A stretch of 64,000 bases of DNA, taken from positions 29,080,005 to 29,144,004 of the forward strand of contig CAIIXF020000008.1 in NCBI GenBank assembly GCA_903813345.2. The letters run 5' to 3'. Under the pieces are notes generated by a model that saw only the letters and a list, made by a program, of their open reading frames with translations, searched no databases and was not told the origin of the DNA. This stretch comes from Owenia fusiformis. Lineage: Eukaryota; Annelida; Polychaeta; Sabellida; Oweniidae. Positions 26,114 to 39,000 of this stretch are shown here, piece after piece; the first letter of the stretch is position 1; every line of letters begins with the position of its first letter. A program made the translations under genes and the position numbers.

Positions 26114-26309
26114 ATATATGACTTCAGGCTCCACTATTATTCTATGCCTATATAATGTTACTGTGCACAATCATACATGTACATAATCATGTGTCTACAT
26201 GACGTTTTGAAAGAGTATAGAGCTAGATTCAAAGCACCGTGGAGTTTCAAATGAAAATATTGAAAACGAGCGAGTATGAGGACTGCAACTTTTTATGTCT
26301 ACACTGACA

Positions 26310-27294
26310 ATTGAGGTTTTTTGATTAACTCATACGTATTTTAAAATATCTACATTATATTTATATGATTCGAGGACATTTTTTGGTACATGAGTTTTTA
26401 CCGTTGAAGATATGAGGTAATTAATCAGATGTTGGAATTGGCTCTTATTGTTCCCGAGAAGGCCTAATATTGTAATGATGTCAAGTTAACTATGAAAATT
26501 GTAGGATGCGCTTTGCTGTCATCGGATATTTTCATTCGTCTCGAATTTGGGGATTTATATTTTATACCTAGTCAAGAACGAAATCAAATGTACCATTGTT
26601 GATTAATGAATTAATTAATTAATTATTCAAACTTTACAAAATGATAATGGGTTTGTGAGTGTACGCATATGCGTATATGTAGCTACCTCAATGGTTGTTC
26701 AGGTTAAAGGGTCTCTGTACATGTTTTGAGTTTAAACCAATTAATTATTAAATGATGGACCATAATTGTGATATGTCACTATACATCTATACCTTTGACC
26801 TCAGTGTTTATATTTGACTTTAACTAAACCATATTGACCTTTAACAAACACGTACACTCGATCAGTAAAAGGTTAGTACACCTGTATTATAATAGACATC
26901 TGTGTGTAACATAAAAATACGATATCACAGAGACACCTTGAGAGATGTAATACAAAATGGAATATGAAAGCGCTGTTTATAAGTATCTTTGTGGATGCAG
27001 GTCATTTTGAAGCAACAACGTATTTAATATAATATGAATACAACAATATTGATGCAGCTAAAGGTTAAAAATTCACTGTGAGCTCTGTGAGAATTGAAGG
27101 TAACACTACAATCTGATCCTCTATGATCTCCATACATGTATAGCTGCATCTCAGATCTTCAGTGGAGAGACAGAGATCGAGAGGACATGGCTATTTGGTT
27201 ATTTAGCATCATGGTTGTCTATATACAATTATGAATAATATGGGATAATTTCTAGGAGATAGACTGGACAGATACGAGACACGGGACAAGTTTC
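26310..27294. other. Intergenic, no gene seen
   Basis: AT-rich single-copy-looking DNA between the left duplication arm and a foldback element. No ORF with splice signals or similarity was recognised. Confidence 0.5.
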
Positions 27295-28378
27295 AATAAT
27301 TTATCCCGTTCCCGGACTATAGTCCTGCACTGATCTTACTCGAGTCTCTAGCCAATACTTGGCTAGAGGGGATTCATCTGGAATACTGTGAACTCTATTT
27401 GAAAAAAGCTGCCGGGGTGTCATAAATTTATTGAATATTTTAAAAATAGCCAGATAAATAAATCATTAATCAAACCGGACCCAGCTCAAATCCTTGATGA
27501 GATATGACATGATTTCATCAGATTTCGTCTAAAATTAAAACAAAATGGCTCCAAGAAAAATGGCGATGTTCGAAAACTGGACGAAATGTCGTTACGTCTG
27601 ACATTAGTAACTGGCTGTAAATTCTAAGTTAGCGATCCAGAAGATGTGAACTAATACACTGATCACTTTGTGTGTGTTTTGGAATTTTTGGTGAGGTAAT
27701 AAGACCAAAACTCGCAATTCAAATTGTGATGTGGAAAAATGGCGGACATATGATTTCAAATTTTATGATTACGACATTACCAGTTGTTCATGCAGGAATA
27801 TATCTGTACTGGAAGGCCACGATACAGTGGACAGTGGCCTTAGAAGAAGGTAACACTGATCGCATTCATTTGCCTGTACGATTACAACTTGGGAGAATTA
27901 TCTACGCCCCTTACACTTAAGATACCTACCTCAATGCATTATAGAACTCAAGATGTAACTTCTAATATATTGGAACCGCCGATTGTCTGGGTATATCGGC
28001 AGAACGGGAACATTTTCTCTTTTTCATCGAGAGAGATTCCATCACTTTTCAAAATGGCGGTTGGATTTAAAAGGGGAATCCCCCGTTTGGCAGTCCCGGA
28101 TGTAGCCCGGAAGTACCAATATGGAGGAATTTGACGGTTGAAATAAGTTAAATGTAACACGCAAATATTGCGATCAAAAACGAAAATGTCTTCGTTCTGC
28201 CGATAAACCCAGACAATTGTGGATTCAACTACACGAAAAGAATGCTAAATTACCAAGGAATCTATTGAAGTAGGTATCTGAAGTGTAAGATCAGTAAAAA
28301 ATTCTCCCATGTTGTAATCGCACAGGCAAAAGATTGAGATGTTCACAGGACCATAGTCCGGGAACGGGATAATCAATA
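27295..28378. mobile_element. Foldback element of about 1.08 kb upstream of the methyltransferase gene
   Basis: Outer ends AATTTATCCCGTTCCCGGACTATAGTCCTG pair with CAGGACCATAGTCCGGGAACGGGATAA. Inner blocks at 27877-27945 pair with 28250-28322, and GATTGTCTGGGTATATCGGCAG (27978) pairs with 28197-28219. The 82-codon ORF at 27672 lies inside it and is not called. Confidence 0.7.
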
Positions 28379-28695
28379 ATATAATGTCATCTTGTTTTGA
28401 ACTGGAATTATATACACGTACAATCCAAAGGATTCGTATATCTTTTAAAAGATAAAACGTGCAGATATAAATATCACTGACATGGCAGTTTAGATACTTA
28501 TAGAATACATAATTGATGGAATACATGGACTGATTGGATTCAGAGTTGAATGGATACTTAATCCAATTGATATCATAGAAAATACAGATTTCTAAAGATC
28601 TGCATGCATATGATCCTAGAGAAAGCATGGGGATACAAAACAATAACCAGCATCATATTAATATTATTCATTAAATATGATGACCTGAAAAGAAA

Positions 28696-30254
28696 ATGAA
28701 ATTAAAAGTAAGTTAACTGCAAATTAATATGGAACATTTTACATGTAGCCTACAATTGATTTAGCTTGTATTCGTGAATGCAACTACGTCTGTCGGCTAC
28801 CGGATTAACCTACTATTTTATTGGAAATTCATTTGAATATGAATGGAATAGTGGCAGGAACTATTCATATTTAAATGAGGTACCCATAGAATAGTTGGTT
28901 AAACCGGTAGCCGTCAGGCGTTAGTTGCATTTGCGAATACAAGCTTAGTAATATTGATTATTACCAAGGCTTTCAGACTCATACCCAAGATTTGCCAAGG
29001 GGTGGTCACCTTTTAAAAAATCACTTAAAAGTGCTCAGAATGGTGAAAAAAATGGTGAAAAATTGCATGATATTGAAAGAATTTTTGGCCAGGGGGAGAG
29101 GAAAATCAACACCCTTTTTATTTTGAACTATATTTGTTTTTAACACTTTTAATAACACAATAAAAATATTGCATTAGAAAATATTGTTGATTTTCAAATT
29201 TATTTTTCAGAAATACTTACTCTTTACTGTGTTCTGCCAGACAATCCTTACTGTTTTTATGATCTACAAGGTGACACAAAAATATGACAACATCCAAAAA
29301 CCAAAGTCTTCGGAACACCATGTAGTTGAAAAATATATTATACAGCCGACATCTATGAACGGAAATAACTTTAACAACGGTAATTATTCCAAAACAATTT
29401 TCAATAATTATCATAACTCCAATATTGTATCAAACTGCATAACTGGTGATGCAACACGTCGTCGTAACGAATCAATCATGACCAAGGAGTTTACCGATAG
29501 AGGGAGCTCAGGTCAACCCGAAAATCCAGAAACGCGACAGAGATCTTTTGAAATGATATTCCGGGATAAAATTTGGATGGGGCACCTTAAGGATTCCACA
29601 TATTCCGGATTACAAGCCTCTGGCTTGGGATCAAACTTATTTTTTGCCCAAGAATTTATGGCAACCCTACACATTGTAATGAACTGGATTAAAGCCCAAA
29701 CAAAAAGTGACTTAATTAGTATATTGGATGTTGCCTGCGGTGATATGCAATGGATGAGTCGATTTCTCACCACACGTGATGACGTCATCTACACCGGACT
29801 AGACATTGTACCCGATCTAATAAATCATCATAAGAAAAATTACGAAAAATATAATTGGATATTTGCGACACATGACATCACTCTTGATGTTTTCCCAGGT
29901 CGCTATGACATCATTATCTGTCGCATGATGCTTCAGCATTTAAAACATCACGATGCAGTAAGAGCGTTGTCCCACATGGCAAATGCCAAATATATACTGC
30001 TGACAACATTTCCCAGAGTTCAAGAAAATATCGATCTTGACTTGGAGCAATCGGACAAAGGTCGAGTGAGATTTCTTAATATGGAGCTACCACCATTCAG
30101 TTTAGCGCCACCTATATGTTTACAGAGGGATGGACCTAAGAATGAGATCAATCATTTTGTTGGATTATGGCCCCTTCCTCTGAGGCAAATTGTGAAATGC
30201 AATTACCAGAAGGTCAAAATGTCAAACCCAAATATGAACGTCTACAGCTGCTAA
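28696..30254 (+). CDS. Type II membrane-anchored class I SAM-dependent methyltransferase (2 exons, 351 aa)
   Basis: Exon 1 (28696-28707) codes only M-K-L-K and ends at a GTAAGT donor. Exon 2 (29211-30254) follows a TTTATTTTTCAG acceptor in the same phase. The join gives a short basic N-terminus and then a hydrophobic segment (about residues 6-23, YLLFTVFCQTILTVFMIY), a typical Golgi type II signal anchor. A polar Asn-rich stem follows. SAM motif I is LDVACGDMQWM near 176-186, a post-I TGLDIVPDL follows, motif IV is YDIIICRMMLQHL near 236, then LLTTFP near 268 and NMELPPFSLAPP near 294. This order fits a methyltransferase family shared with bacteria whose members read 'CRD-x-L-x-HL ... LLTTTF ... 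LN-x-x-x-x-PF'. The substrate is unknown; a glycan is inferred from the topology. A MITE (28764-28944) sits in the intron. Confidence 0.85.
28764..28944. mobile_element. MITE (181 bp) with TTA target duplication in the methyltransferase intron
   Basis: Ends GCTTGTATTCGTGAATGCAAC and complement TTGCATTTGCGAATACAAGC are flanked by TTA (28761-28763, 28945-28947). The 3-bp TTA duplication suggests a PIF/Harbinger relative. Confidence 0.7.
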
Positions 30255-30476
30255 AACTGTGTTTTTGTCCTTTTGTTTTGTTTTTATCATTTGATTTTAA
30301 CGTATTGTGCTTTTGTAAATTCTTTTTATCGTCGTGAAATGGCTAACATTTTGAATGGCGTAAGGCTGCCTTTGTCATCTGAATTAGAGCACCGCTGAAC
30401 TGCAGTCTGATCCAAATAGTGTTCGGATTTCGTCGAATATAACTGAAATGAAACACGGTGTCTATGCAGGCTCCTA

Positions 30477-30867
30477 GAGTCCATTTCACTGCTTCAGTTC
30501 GTCAGTAGAACGGCAAAAATAAGAAATTGGGAGACCATTGTGCAATAATATATGGAAAAGTATATTCATAATGTACATGAATGACATTTGTATATTTCAG
30601 ATTTTTTAGTTTTTTGTGCAATAAGCCTGTGCCGTCTTGTAATTTGAAGAATTTCAGCCATGTTAATCTTATTGAAAATAACATGGCAGAGAAACATCCA
30701 AATATAAGAGCTCACACACTTTATAAGCCAAACTAGAAGCAATCCAAGATATACAAATGTCATTCATGTACAATAGGAATATATTTTTCCATACGTTATT
30801 GCAAAATGATATTTTGATTTCTTATTTTTTAGCTTTTACTGACGAAGTTCAACAGTGAAATGGACTC
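30477..30867 (-). mobile_element. TA-flanked MITE, GAGTCCATTTCACTG family, copy 2
   Basis: 391 bp, TA at 30475-30476 and 30868-30869. Its interior is inverted relative to copies 1 and 3. Confidence 0.92.
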
Positions 30868-30877
30868 TAGTGTGATA

Positions 30878-31070
30878 TCGCGAGAAACGAGCTCATGTTA
30901 GAAGAATATTAATTATAAACGTCTGTATGGAACGTTAGTAAGTGAAACTTATTTCAAAGTGAAATAGCTACACGTATTTCAATTGGAGGGCAATGACGTT
31001 ATTCAACTATAACTATATTTTATCATATCTCTCAAGGCCCCGCTTCTAACATGAGCTCATTGCTCGCGAT
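30878..31070. repeat. Inverted-repeat element
   Basis: CGCGAGAAACGAGCTCATGTTAGAAG pairs with CTTCTAACATGAGCTCATTGCTCGCG. It abuts MITE copy 2. The rest of 31071-32042 shows no gene. Confidence 0.6.
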
Positions 31071-32042
31071 CTGTAAGCAGGAACTTGCTCGCGATTTACG
31101 GGTTTGGATAGTCACCGTGTGAAGGATGCAGATGAAAGCACTGTATTTTTTATAGTACAAGATACAATATGCAACCTCAATTGATATACTTAATTATCAC
31201 TGGTACTACACTCTTTAAACTAATGTCAAAACCTCGAAGTAAGACCTACTATTTTCTTTTTCCTCATTTCACGAGTTTTGGGCAAAATCAACATTCGAAA
31301 ATAAAAATCTCAAAAATCGTACCTCTTCCAAAATAATTTGTGAGGGTGTTATTAAGATGATAATACACATTTTAACGTACTTATTTTGAGTACATCTCGA
31401 ATCAATTCCACGACATTTTTATCACGAATTTGTGTCAATATCACATGTTTAAGAAAATCTAAAAGTTTGCGAATAAATAGTTCAAAAACGATAGAAAAAT
31501 AGAAATCGTATCTTCTAGGCTCCGACATTTACTTACCGAAACGGATCGTCGTTTCGGTAACAGTAGTTCGAAAAGTTTAGTACCAGTGACTATGATCTAG
31601 TTACATTTCTGAAAATGAAACAGTGTTTATTCAACGAAAGTACTTTATCTTTTGTCAGAATTTCGCTTCAAACTGCTTCAAACTGGTTTTCAAATACATC
31701 TTACCACACTCCGTCGACAGACGTAGGCATAATATGCAGGTAGCTTTCTAACTACATTTATTTACCTTCGGAATAAGGGTAATAAATTAAGCAAGTCTTT
31801 TGTAATGTTAAACTAAAATATACGTTTGAATGTAACATGTCTAACCCGATCTCGGTTATTGAGGTATATCTAATTTAAATGGGAATCAAACCACTAACCA
31901 AACTATCAAAATCATTCTTTTACCTTTCGTAGACCACTGAAGATCGATTATGGTCAAATGTGAAATTCTGACAACTTGTGGATAATTTGTTCTATAAAAG
32001 TATGGAGTTGTACATATATGGAACATGGAACATATATAACTA

Positions 32043-32423
32043 GAGTCCATTTCACTGCTTCATTTCGTCAGTAGAACGGCAAAAATAAGAAATTGGGAGA
32101 CCACTGTGCAATAACATATGGAAAAGTATATTCATAATGTACATGAATGACATTCGTATATCTTGGATTGCTTCTAGTTTGGCTTATAAAGTGTGTGGCC
32201 TCTTATATTTGGATGTTTCTCTGCCATGTTATTTTCAATAAGATTAACATGGCTGAAATTCTTCAAATTACAAGACCATTGCACAAAAAACTAAAAAATC
32301 TGAAATATAGAAATGTCATTCATGTACATTATGAATATACTTTTCCATATATTATTGCACAATAGTCTCCCAATTTCTTATTTTTGCCGTTCTACTGACG
32401 AAATGAAGCAGTGGAATGGACTC
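32043..32423 (+). mobile_element. TA-flanked MITE, GAGTCCATTTCACTG family, copy 3
   Basis: 381 bp, TA at 32041-32042 and 32424-32425. It is the most useful empty reference for the insertion in copy 1. Confidence 0.92.
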
Positions 32424-33030
32424 TAGTGACTATTTGTAAAGATCCGAGTGCCATGCTTGACCAGGAGAGTTTTAAAGTGGTTGACTGATGTGGCATCGAT
32501 GACACCCTGGGGGAGGGTTTTAAGGAACTTTTGACCATTTTGAACTCATACATCTTGAAAATTCTAAAAGAGGCACTAATATATTACTAACACCAACCGG
32601 TAAAATAGTTGAGCGGCACATGCTGAAATTTAGAGCCAGGTTATAAGAAAGTTGCTTTTCAAAAGTTTTCCTTGTATTTATTTAATCCAGATATTTTTTA
32701 CCTGTTTTGCATATAGCCCTTCCTGTAAAACACTGAAAAGTGCAGTGTCCCGTTTTGCCCCTGTCTTCCCCATATACCAACATCCTAGCTTCTCAAGTTT
32801 AGCAAAAAATTCCAGGTTTATTGGAAAGAATTATTCTTCCAAGATATACCTATATATATGTATGTCGATCCCATGTATTACAAGGCTTACGTGTGGAAGA
32901 AACTGCAAGATGTGCATAATTTATTCGAATCGTGCATCCAGGGGATCATCATCCAGGGTATGATGGCGCTATAAAATGCCATTACACGCATCTTTCACAT
33001 CTTAGACTAGAGAGAAGATAACAAGCATAC

Positions 33031-36000
33031 ATGACTATTTTGAGTTTGACAAGCGCGATTTTACTTTTATTCAGCCTCAAAAATGGAGCAGCTGTCCGTG
33101 ATGTTTTTCGTGAGTATTAAAATACAGCTTGAATCAGAGACAAGTGTTTTATATGTTCTATATATATTTTATATTTTGAAATTCTCTTGATTCTAAGCGC
33201 TAAGGCCTTAATCGATGAATAGATCGTATTTTAAAACAGGGGCATTGTATTGTAGCGATAGATCCCTGTGAACGGGCCCTACTGAATGGTGAAATCAAAG
33301 CTTTGAATTCTACCAAGACAAACCAGAATATTTGTAAATATTACAAGGTGAGTTATCTACATGTTTGAATGATAAATAGAATGGCTCTTGTTTGGTGCTT
33401 CATTAATGTCTGAGGTGAATATAAGAACAATCTGAGAAATATTAGGGAGCTTAAGCTAGCATATATAATCGAAACGCCAACCTACATGTATGACCAATCG
33501 CCCATACAAATGCATCTCTTATATTTTCCGTTCACGTTTAGGTTGTGAAAAACTTTGCAAGCTTAAACTCCTTATTACACACCGGAATAGCCTGACAACG
33601 GTTAAGTCAGATACCGTTGTCACAAATGGCGGATATAACCGTCGCTTCAATTAGATTTTCATGAACTGTATGTTTAATAGAGCAACTAGACTTTTCCTAG
33701 ATCCTTTGGAACAACAATCAATCAAAGTGTCTTTATACTCAGTGTACAGTTAATAATGTTTTACCATTTACTTTAACCGATCAAAATGAGATACGGGACA
33801 ACCGATACTGTATTACCATATGCCGTTGTCTTTGTAAATTATTTCAAATTCAGATTCCGTTGTCATTGACTATATCGAAGACGCTATATTATGGCGATTC
33901 ACGACCCAATTTGGAAAATGGGATTTCATATGCACATATATTACATTACATCACATTATGATGATGATACATCATTGCAATATTTTTTAGGTATAGAGAT
34001 CACCCATTTTGAAATGTATGTGCACGGATAAGGGGGACAGCAAATGCATATGTCCCTCACATAGATCAAATATAAAAAAATCACCAATGAAAAATTTAAA
34101 TAAAGATCTAGCCTAATAGGCATTTCATACTCCGCATTTAAAGTGAAGTGATTATTTGTCATGTTACAGAAGTTGGGTAAGGAATTATATGAAGCGCTAT
34201 TGACCTGTGACAGCTACACAGCAGACCTGATACAGGAATGGGTCTTGTCAACCGTTTTGGATTTGGAATTAGCAGAACCAAACAAAACTCAATGCGATCA
34301 TGGCGTTGAGAAACTATACGGTTTTCTCACATCTGGTAAGAAAAGTAGATGAAAGTAATATATGTGAATATTTGGAAGCACATTACACTTCTTATGAGAA
34401 TTTGGCCTTTAAAATATATAAAAGGATTCTGATAAGCTTCCCGTATAAAAACGGGATCAGCTCATTAAACCGACGCGTATTATACCGAAACCCATTATAC
34501 CGACGCGCATTATACCGAAACCCATTATACCGACGCGCATTGTGCCGAAAAGGCCTACCGATGCGCGTTGTACCGAAATTCGCGCCAGTGGGACGGCACA
34601 TTGCCTTAACCCATCAGTTTTATGACGTGCACTTCCGCGTGGGACTATATCTTTACAGCGGGAATTTCAAGTTTTTGTCAGTGTAGACATAAAAAGTTGC
34701 AGTCTTCATACTCGCGCGTTTTTCAATATTTTCATTTGAAACTCGCAAGAACGGTGCTTTGAATCTAGCTCTATACTCTTTCAAAACGTCATGTAGACAC
34801 ATAATTATGTACATGTATGACAGTATACAGTAACAGTATATAGGCATAGAATAATAAAACTGGAGCCTGAAAAGTCAAATATGGTGCTATGTTGAAAAGC
34901 TAAGAGAAATTATACTGTATCAGCATATAAAATAGATAGTTTATATTACTTTATCATACACCTTGGTTCAAATTATACGTGATTTTTTCTTTGAACAGAC
35001 AAGTCTTGAAAATTAAAAATCCATTTTTATTTACTTCCACAATATTTTAACTTTAAACTTTTTAATATGAAACTGAATGTAAATCTGTTGTTTATATATT
35101 CATATTCAATTAAAAGTTAATCGCGAAAAACATATTTTCAGATAAAGCTTAGTTTAAAATCTTCGAACATCTTTACATCTCAGTTGCGGCCAGAAATTTT
35201 TTAACTGATGCTAGGCGTTTCGGATTGAGGGGTCGTCTCAACAAACTTAATCCCAGTTAACCATCAATTTCTGTATTTGATAGAGGATAAAGTCATAATT
35301 CTGTTATTTATGTTTGATTATGGTAAACCCTGTACTTCATAAAATATATTTAACCGTGGTAAATTCTGTATTCAATGAAGTAAACATTTATTTATATTAT
35401 ACCGTATTGTTTCATTGGTAGAAATAAATAATTGTGCTATTAAATATAAAGTTTCACATTTCTTATTTAACTTGATAATTACTGTATTTCCGATCTTGTG
35501 CTGATGGGGGCCAAAAATTGTTGTCATGGAGAGAGAGCAAGATATGTTGTCATGGACATAGTAAGAAACGCATTCATTTGTTTACTTTAAATCTTTCCAA
35601 ATCCAAATGTGATTTTTATCTATGTGTGCCTCAATGATCCCAATAATTCTGAAGTTATCTCATTTTCTAACCATTTCACAAACATTTCTTTTCATAATAC
35701 TTCTAAATTGGCATCATGTCCATGTTTAAATTGCTCTCTATCATCAGTTTTCATTCCACAAACAAAATATCAATTATTTTGTCAAATATTTCAGTTTCAT
35801 TATTTTGAAACATTGAATACATGTTTTAATTGGCAGTTTAAAATGGTCCACGATTCAGCGCCCCTTTAATATCTGTTTAGGGGCAAATCAATACTAAACT
35901 TAGCAGGTCACACAGTTGCCAACTCCCGATTTAAATCGGGAGATTCCTGTTTAACCCATCTCCTGCGCAATTTTGCCATCTCCCGATTTTCTAATTTTGT

Positions 36001-39000
36001 AATTTTTCATCATCTCCCGATTTTTTCTCCCGATTTCTACAAAAAACTTCGCATGTTTTAGGTAAAAATCCCCCGATTTTGTCTGTGTCCTCCCGTTTTT
36101 TCCTCCTACCTCCCGATTTTTAACTTAAATCCGAGTACTCATCGATCGTCTCCAGTATCTTACATATAAGTCAATTAACTCCAGCGACATCTAATCATGA
36201 AAAACAAAGTTAATCTAATATAAATGTTCAATCAACAACAAGGAAATTAGCGCACGCGTAACAATTTTAATCAGTAAGAGCGAATCCATCCTTTATTACG
36301 ATCCTAGCGCATGCGTATTACGTAGATAATCTCCTGAGTGGAGGCGATAAGAATCTGCGCAAGTATGTCCGTGAAACGGGGTAAGAATAATTTTGTCTAT
36401 TTATGCACGATTGTGTAAGCCTACCAAGATTAAGCATGTATATACATTAAGAGAAATCATGTTAAATAAGTTTGAATGATTTTACCATTGAAGTTTGTCA
36501 AAGATTGAGATTTATCAGTCACATTTACGGTAAGCTTTTTCCATCCTGGACCAAGGAGGATTGGCTCCCAGAATGCAACATCGATACCGATACTCCCTAT
36601 GTCGTGACTACAAAATTCGAATTCAAACTGCATTTTCGTTTGAAAATAAGACCAAAATTAACGATACAAATGTTGAAGTGAATAAAATAGCGGCTGTTTG
36701 AATTCGAATTTTGCAATCATGACATCAAGAATATCGACAGAGTATCGATGTTGCATTCTGGGAGCCAATCCTCCTCCTCTCCTGTTTTGACAGAAGATCT
36801 CCTGTTTTTTACTTGGTATCTTTACCAAGAGAAACTTCCTGTTTTATAAAGAAGTCTCCTGTTTTCTCCTGTTTTTAAAGAAAATATCCTGTTTTCTCTT
36901 GTTTTTAAGGAAAATATCCTGTTTTCTCCTGTTTTAAAAGAAAATAGCCTGTTTTCTCCTGTTTTTAAAGATAATCTGTTTTCTCATGCTTTTAAAATAA
37001 ATTGTTTTCTCCTGTTTTTAAAGAAAATCTCCTGTTTAGACTGAAAATCTCCTGTTTTCTCCTGTTTTTTAGATGGTAACTTGTTTTCTAAAAGAAGTCT
37101 CCTGTTTTCTCCTGTTTTTTAAAGAAAATCTCCTGTTTAGACTGAAAGTCTCTTGTTTTCTCCTGTTTTTTAAAAAAAGTCTCCTGTTTTCTCCTGTTTT
37201 TTTTTCAGTAAAAGTCTCCTGTTTTCCTCCTGTTTTTTGCAAAATATCTCCTGGATTCTCCTGTTTTATTTCTTCGCTGAGAGGTTGGCAGGTATGGTAG
37301 ATGACCTGGTCATCTGATTCTCAATTTGATTTTGATTTGAATTGATTCTCAATTGGGACCCATAGTGACTTTGCTCCACCGTTCTTGGTTGAGTTTAAGT
37401 CATGGCTCTAATTGGTACACAAATTAAGCTACCAACGAATGCTGTTTTTACTCCGGGGCCTTGTCATAACTAACCAAAACAATGGTGTGGACATTTCTGG
37501 ATTATTTCCGGTGTTTCCTTTTGTTGCTACCTAATTTCTCAAAGTATCCATGCCAATTTCTTGACTCTGTTGAAAGCCCATGGTTCAATCAACCGTACCT
37601 GTTTATCTTATGATAACCGCATAAAATGATAGAGTGTGGGAACCGACTGTGCCAAATGCTACGGATATTGCAGCTATGTGTGTTGTGTTTTCAAGTGTTA
37701 TTCTATGTATGTCCGACAAATCGAATTATGGTTTTGATACTATCTAGATGTATTTAATAGTATCTATTTGTCTCGTTCATTCATTTAAAAATCATAACTG
37801 CCTGGAAAGTAATATGAATAAAGTATGTAAATAAATGAATTAAAACGTCAAATTAAGAAGCAAAAGTCTTTTCTGGGTCACTGCGAATGGCATGATTTCC
37901 TCGAGTCTCTTCAGTTGCAAGGCAACCATACTGGGACCGATTCGCGTCGTTCCACTACTGCCCTTGGTGGGGGCCCGCTACCATACTATATGACTCCCGG
38001 AGTTTACTAAAGCACGTTAGTGGAGGAACCAACCACAGTCTCACAATCTGTCTCCGGCAAGAGCGGCCAGAGAACCAACCCATGCCAAGGGCCGGTAAAC
38101 GGTTGGACCTTCGGACCGGGTGTCCGTAGTGACAATGATCAACAACTCCGTACCTGGGGCTCGAACGCGGAACCTCCGTATCCCACGACGTTCAACCGCA
38201 AAGTAGCCTCAGTCTACGCCACTAGGCTACCCTGCTTAGGTGTCAAAACTGCTAAAAAATAATGTAGTTGTTACAATTATTTGCTTGGATAAACATGATA
38301 TTACATTTCTCAATTGATTAATCTGATTTAGTTGGAATGGAAGTCCGACAAATAATCAAGGCAATGCAATCAACAACTCTTGCAAATGTGAATGGGAGTC
38401 GTGAAGACAGAAATGACAAGAATCGTGATCAATGTAAAGTATAATATTCAAGACACGTCTTTGAATATCGGGTAGGAGAAACATTCCAAAATGAAGAATC
38501 ATTTAGAACATTTGATTTGTTGCCAATATATCAATTGCGTCTCAAATTAATGAAAAAGGGTATCACGGGCCACGAAAGCCGATGAGTGAAATCAATTATA
38601 ATTGACGCATCTAGATCGCTCAATATAACGGTAAGTGAATAGGTCAGTGTAGATACGTCGAGGAAAATAAGCTATTTCGACGCTTGAAATAATCTGATTA
38701 CGCTTATTAATAATTACGCGTGGCTATTAAACACAAATGTTGTGTAGAACAAAAACAAGAAAACTGAACGACCTATTAAGGAACTGTACTTCAGTTTCAA
38801 AGTGTTCAAGATATTTCCGCATGTTCAAAAACACAAAATTTATATTTTAGGCTATCCATATTTTGTCAGATATCTCCAATTCATATAACATGGAAAACAT
38901 AATCATGTTTCCAAAAATAATTTACACTCGCTATTTAAAATGAGGCATGGACACAATAACAGAGAATAGCCTAGTGAAGGCATCTACCTAATAGTGGTTT

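Larger units (their letters stand above)
23386..26309 (+). repeat. Left arm of a large inverted duplication
   Basis: This stretch matches the reverse complement of 34675-39214 almost throughout. The outer boundary is GTCAATG.GGATTTAGCCCGACC near 23386 and 39214. The inner boundary is CGAGTATGAGGACTGCAACT...ACACTGAC near 26309 and 34675. Long stretches are clearly recognisable by eye with scattered substitutions and indels. It holds a tRNA-like SINE and one extra MITE (25841-26113) that the other arm lacks. No gene was seen in it. Confidence 0.88.
35911..37307. mobile_element. 1,397-bp insertion in the right duplication arm with 5-bp target duplication
   Basis: GGTCA is duplicated at 35906-35910 and 37308-37312, while the left arm has the site once (about 25045). 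The insert starts CACAGTTGCCAACTCCCG and has a partial inverted match near its other end (GAGGTTGGCAGG). It contains CCCGATTTT repeats (35920-36130), a foldback element and a CTCCTGTTTT minisatellite. Confidence 0.7.

Noticed and set aside
27672-27920. 82-codon ORF upstream of the methyltransferase, with a GTAACA donor, considered as its 5' exon
   Set aside because: It ends in phase 1, while the exon 2 acceptor needs phase 0, and it lies in a foldback element.
29184-29210. Upstream extension of the methyltransferase ORF starting at a TTG
   Set aside because: This is intron sequence: it runs through a TTTATTTTTCAG acceptor, and TTG is not a plausible start here.
33083-33109. Alternative start ATG reading MEQLSVMFF for the secreted gene
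   Set aside because: The frame from 33031 gives a full signal peptide and, in phase 1, the downstream frame with the better exon 2 acceptor.
38020-38262. 80-codon ORF, also seen at 24161-24349 on the other strand
   Set aside because: Both lie in the tRNA-derived SINE carried by the two duplication arms.
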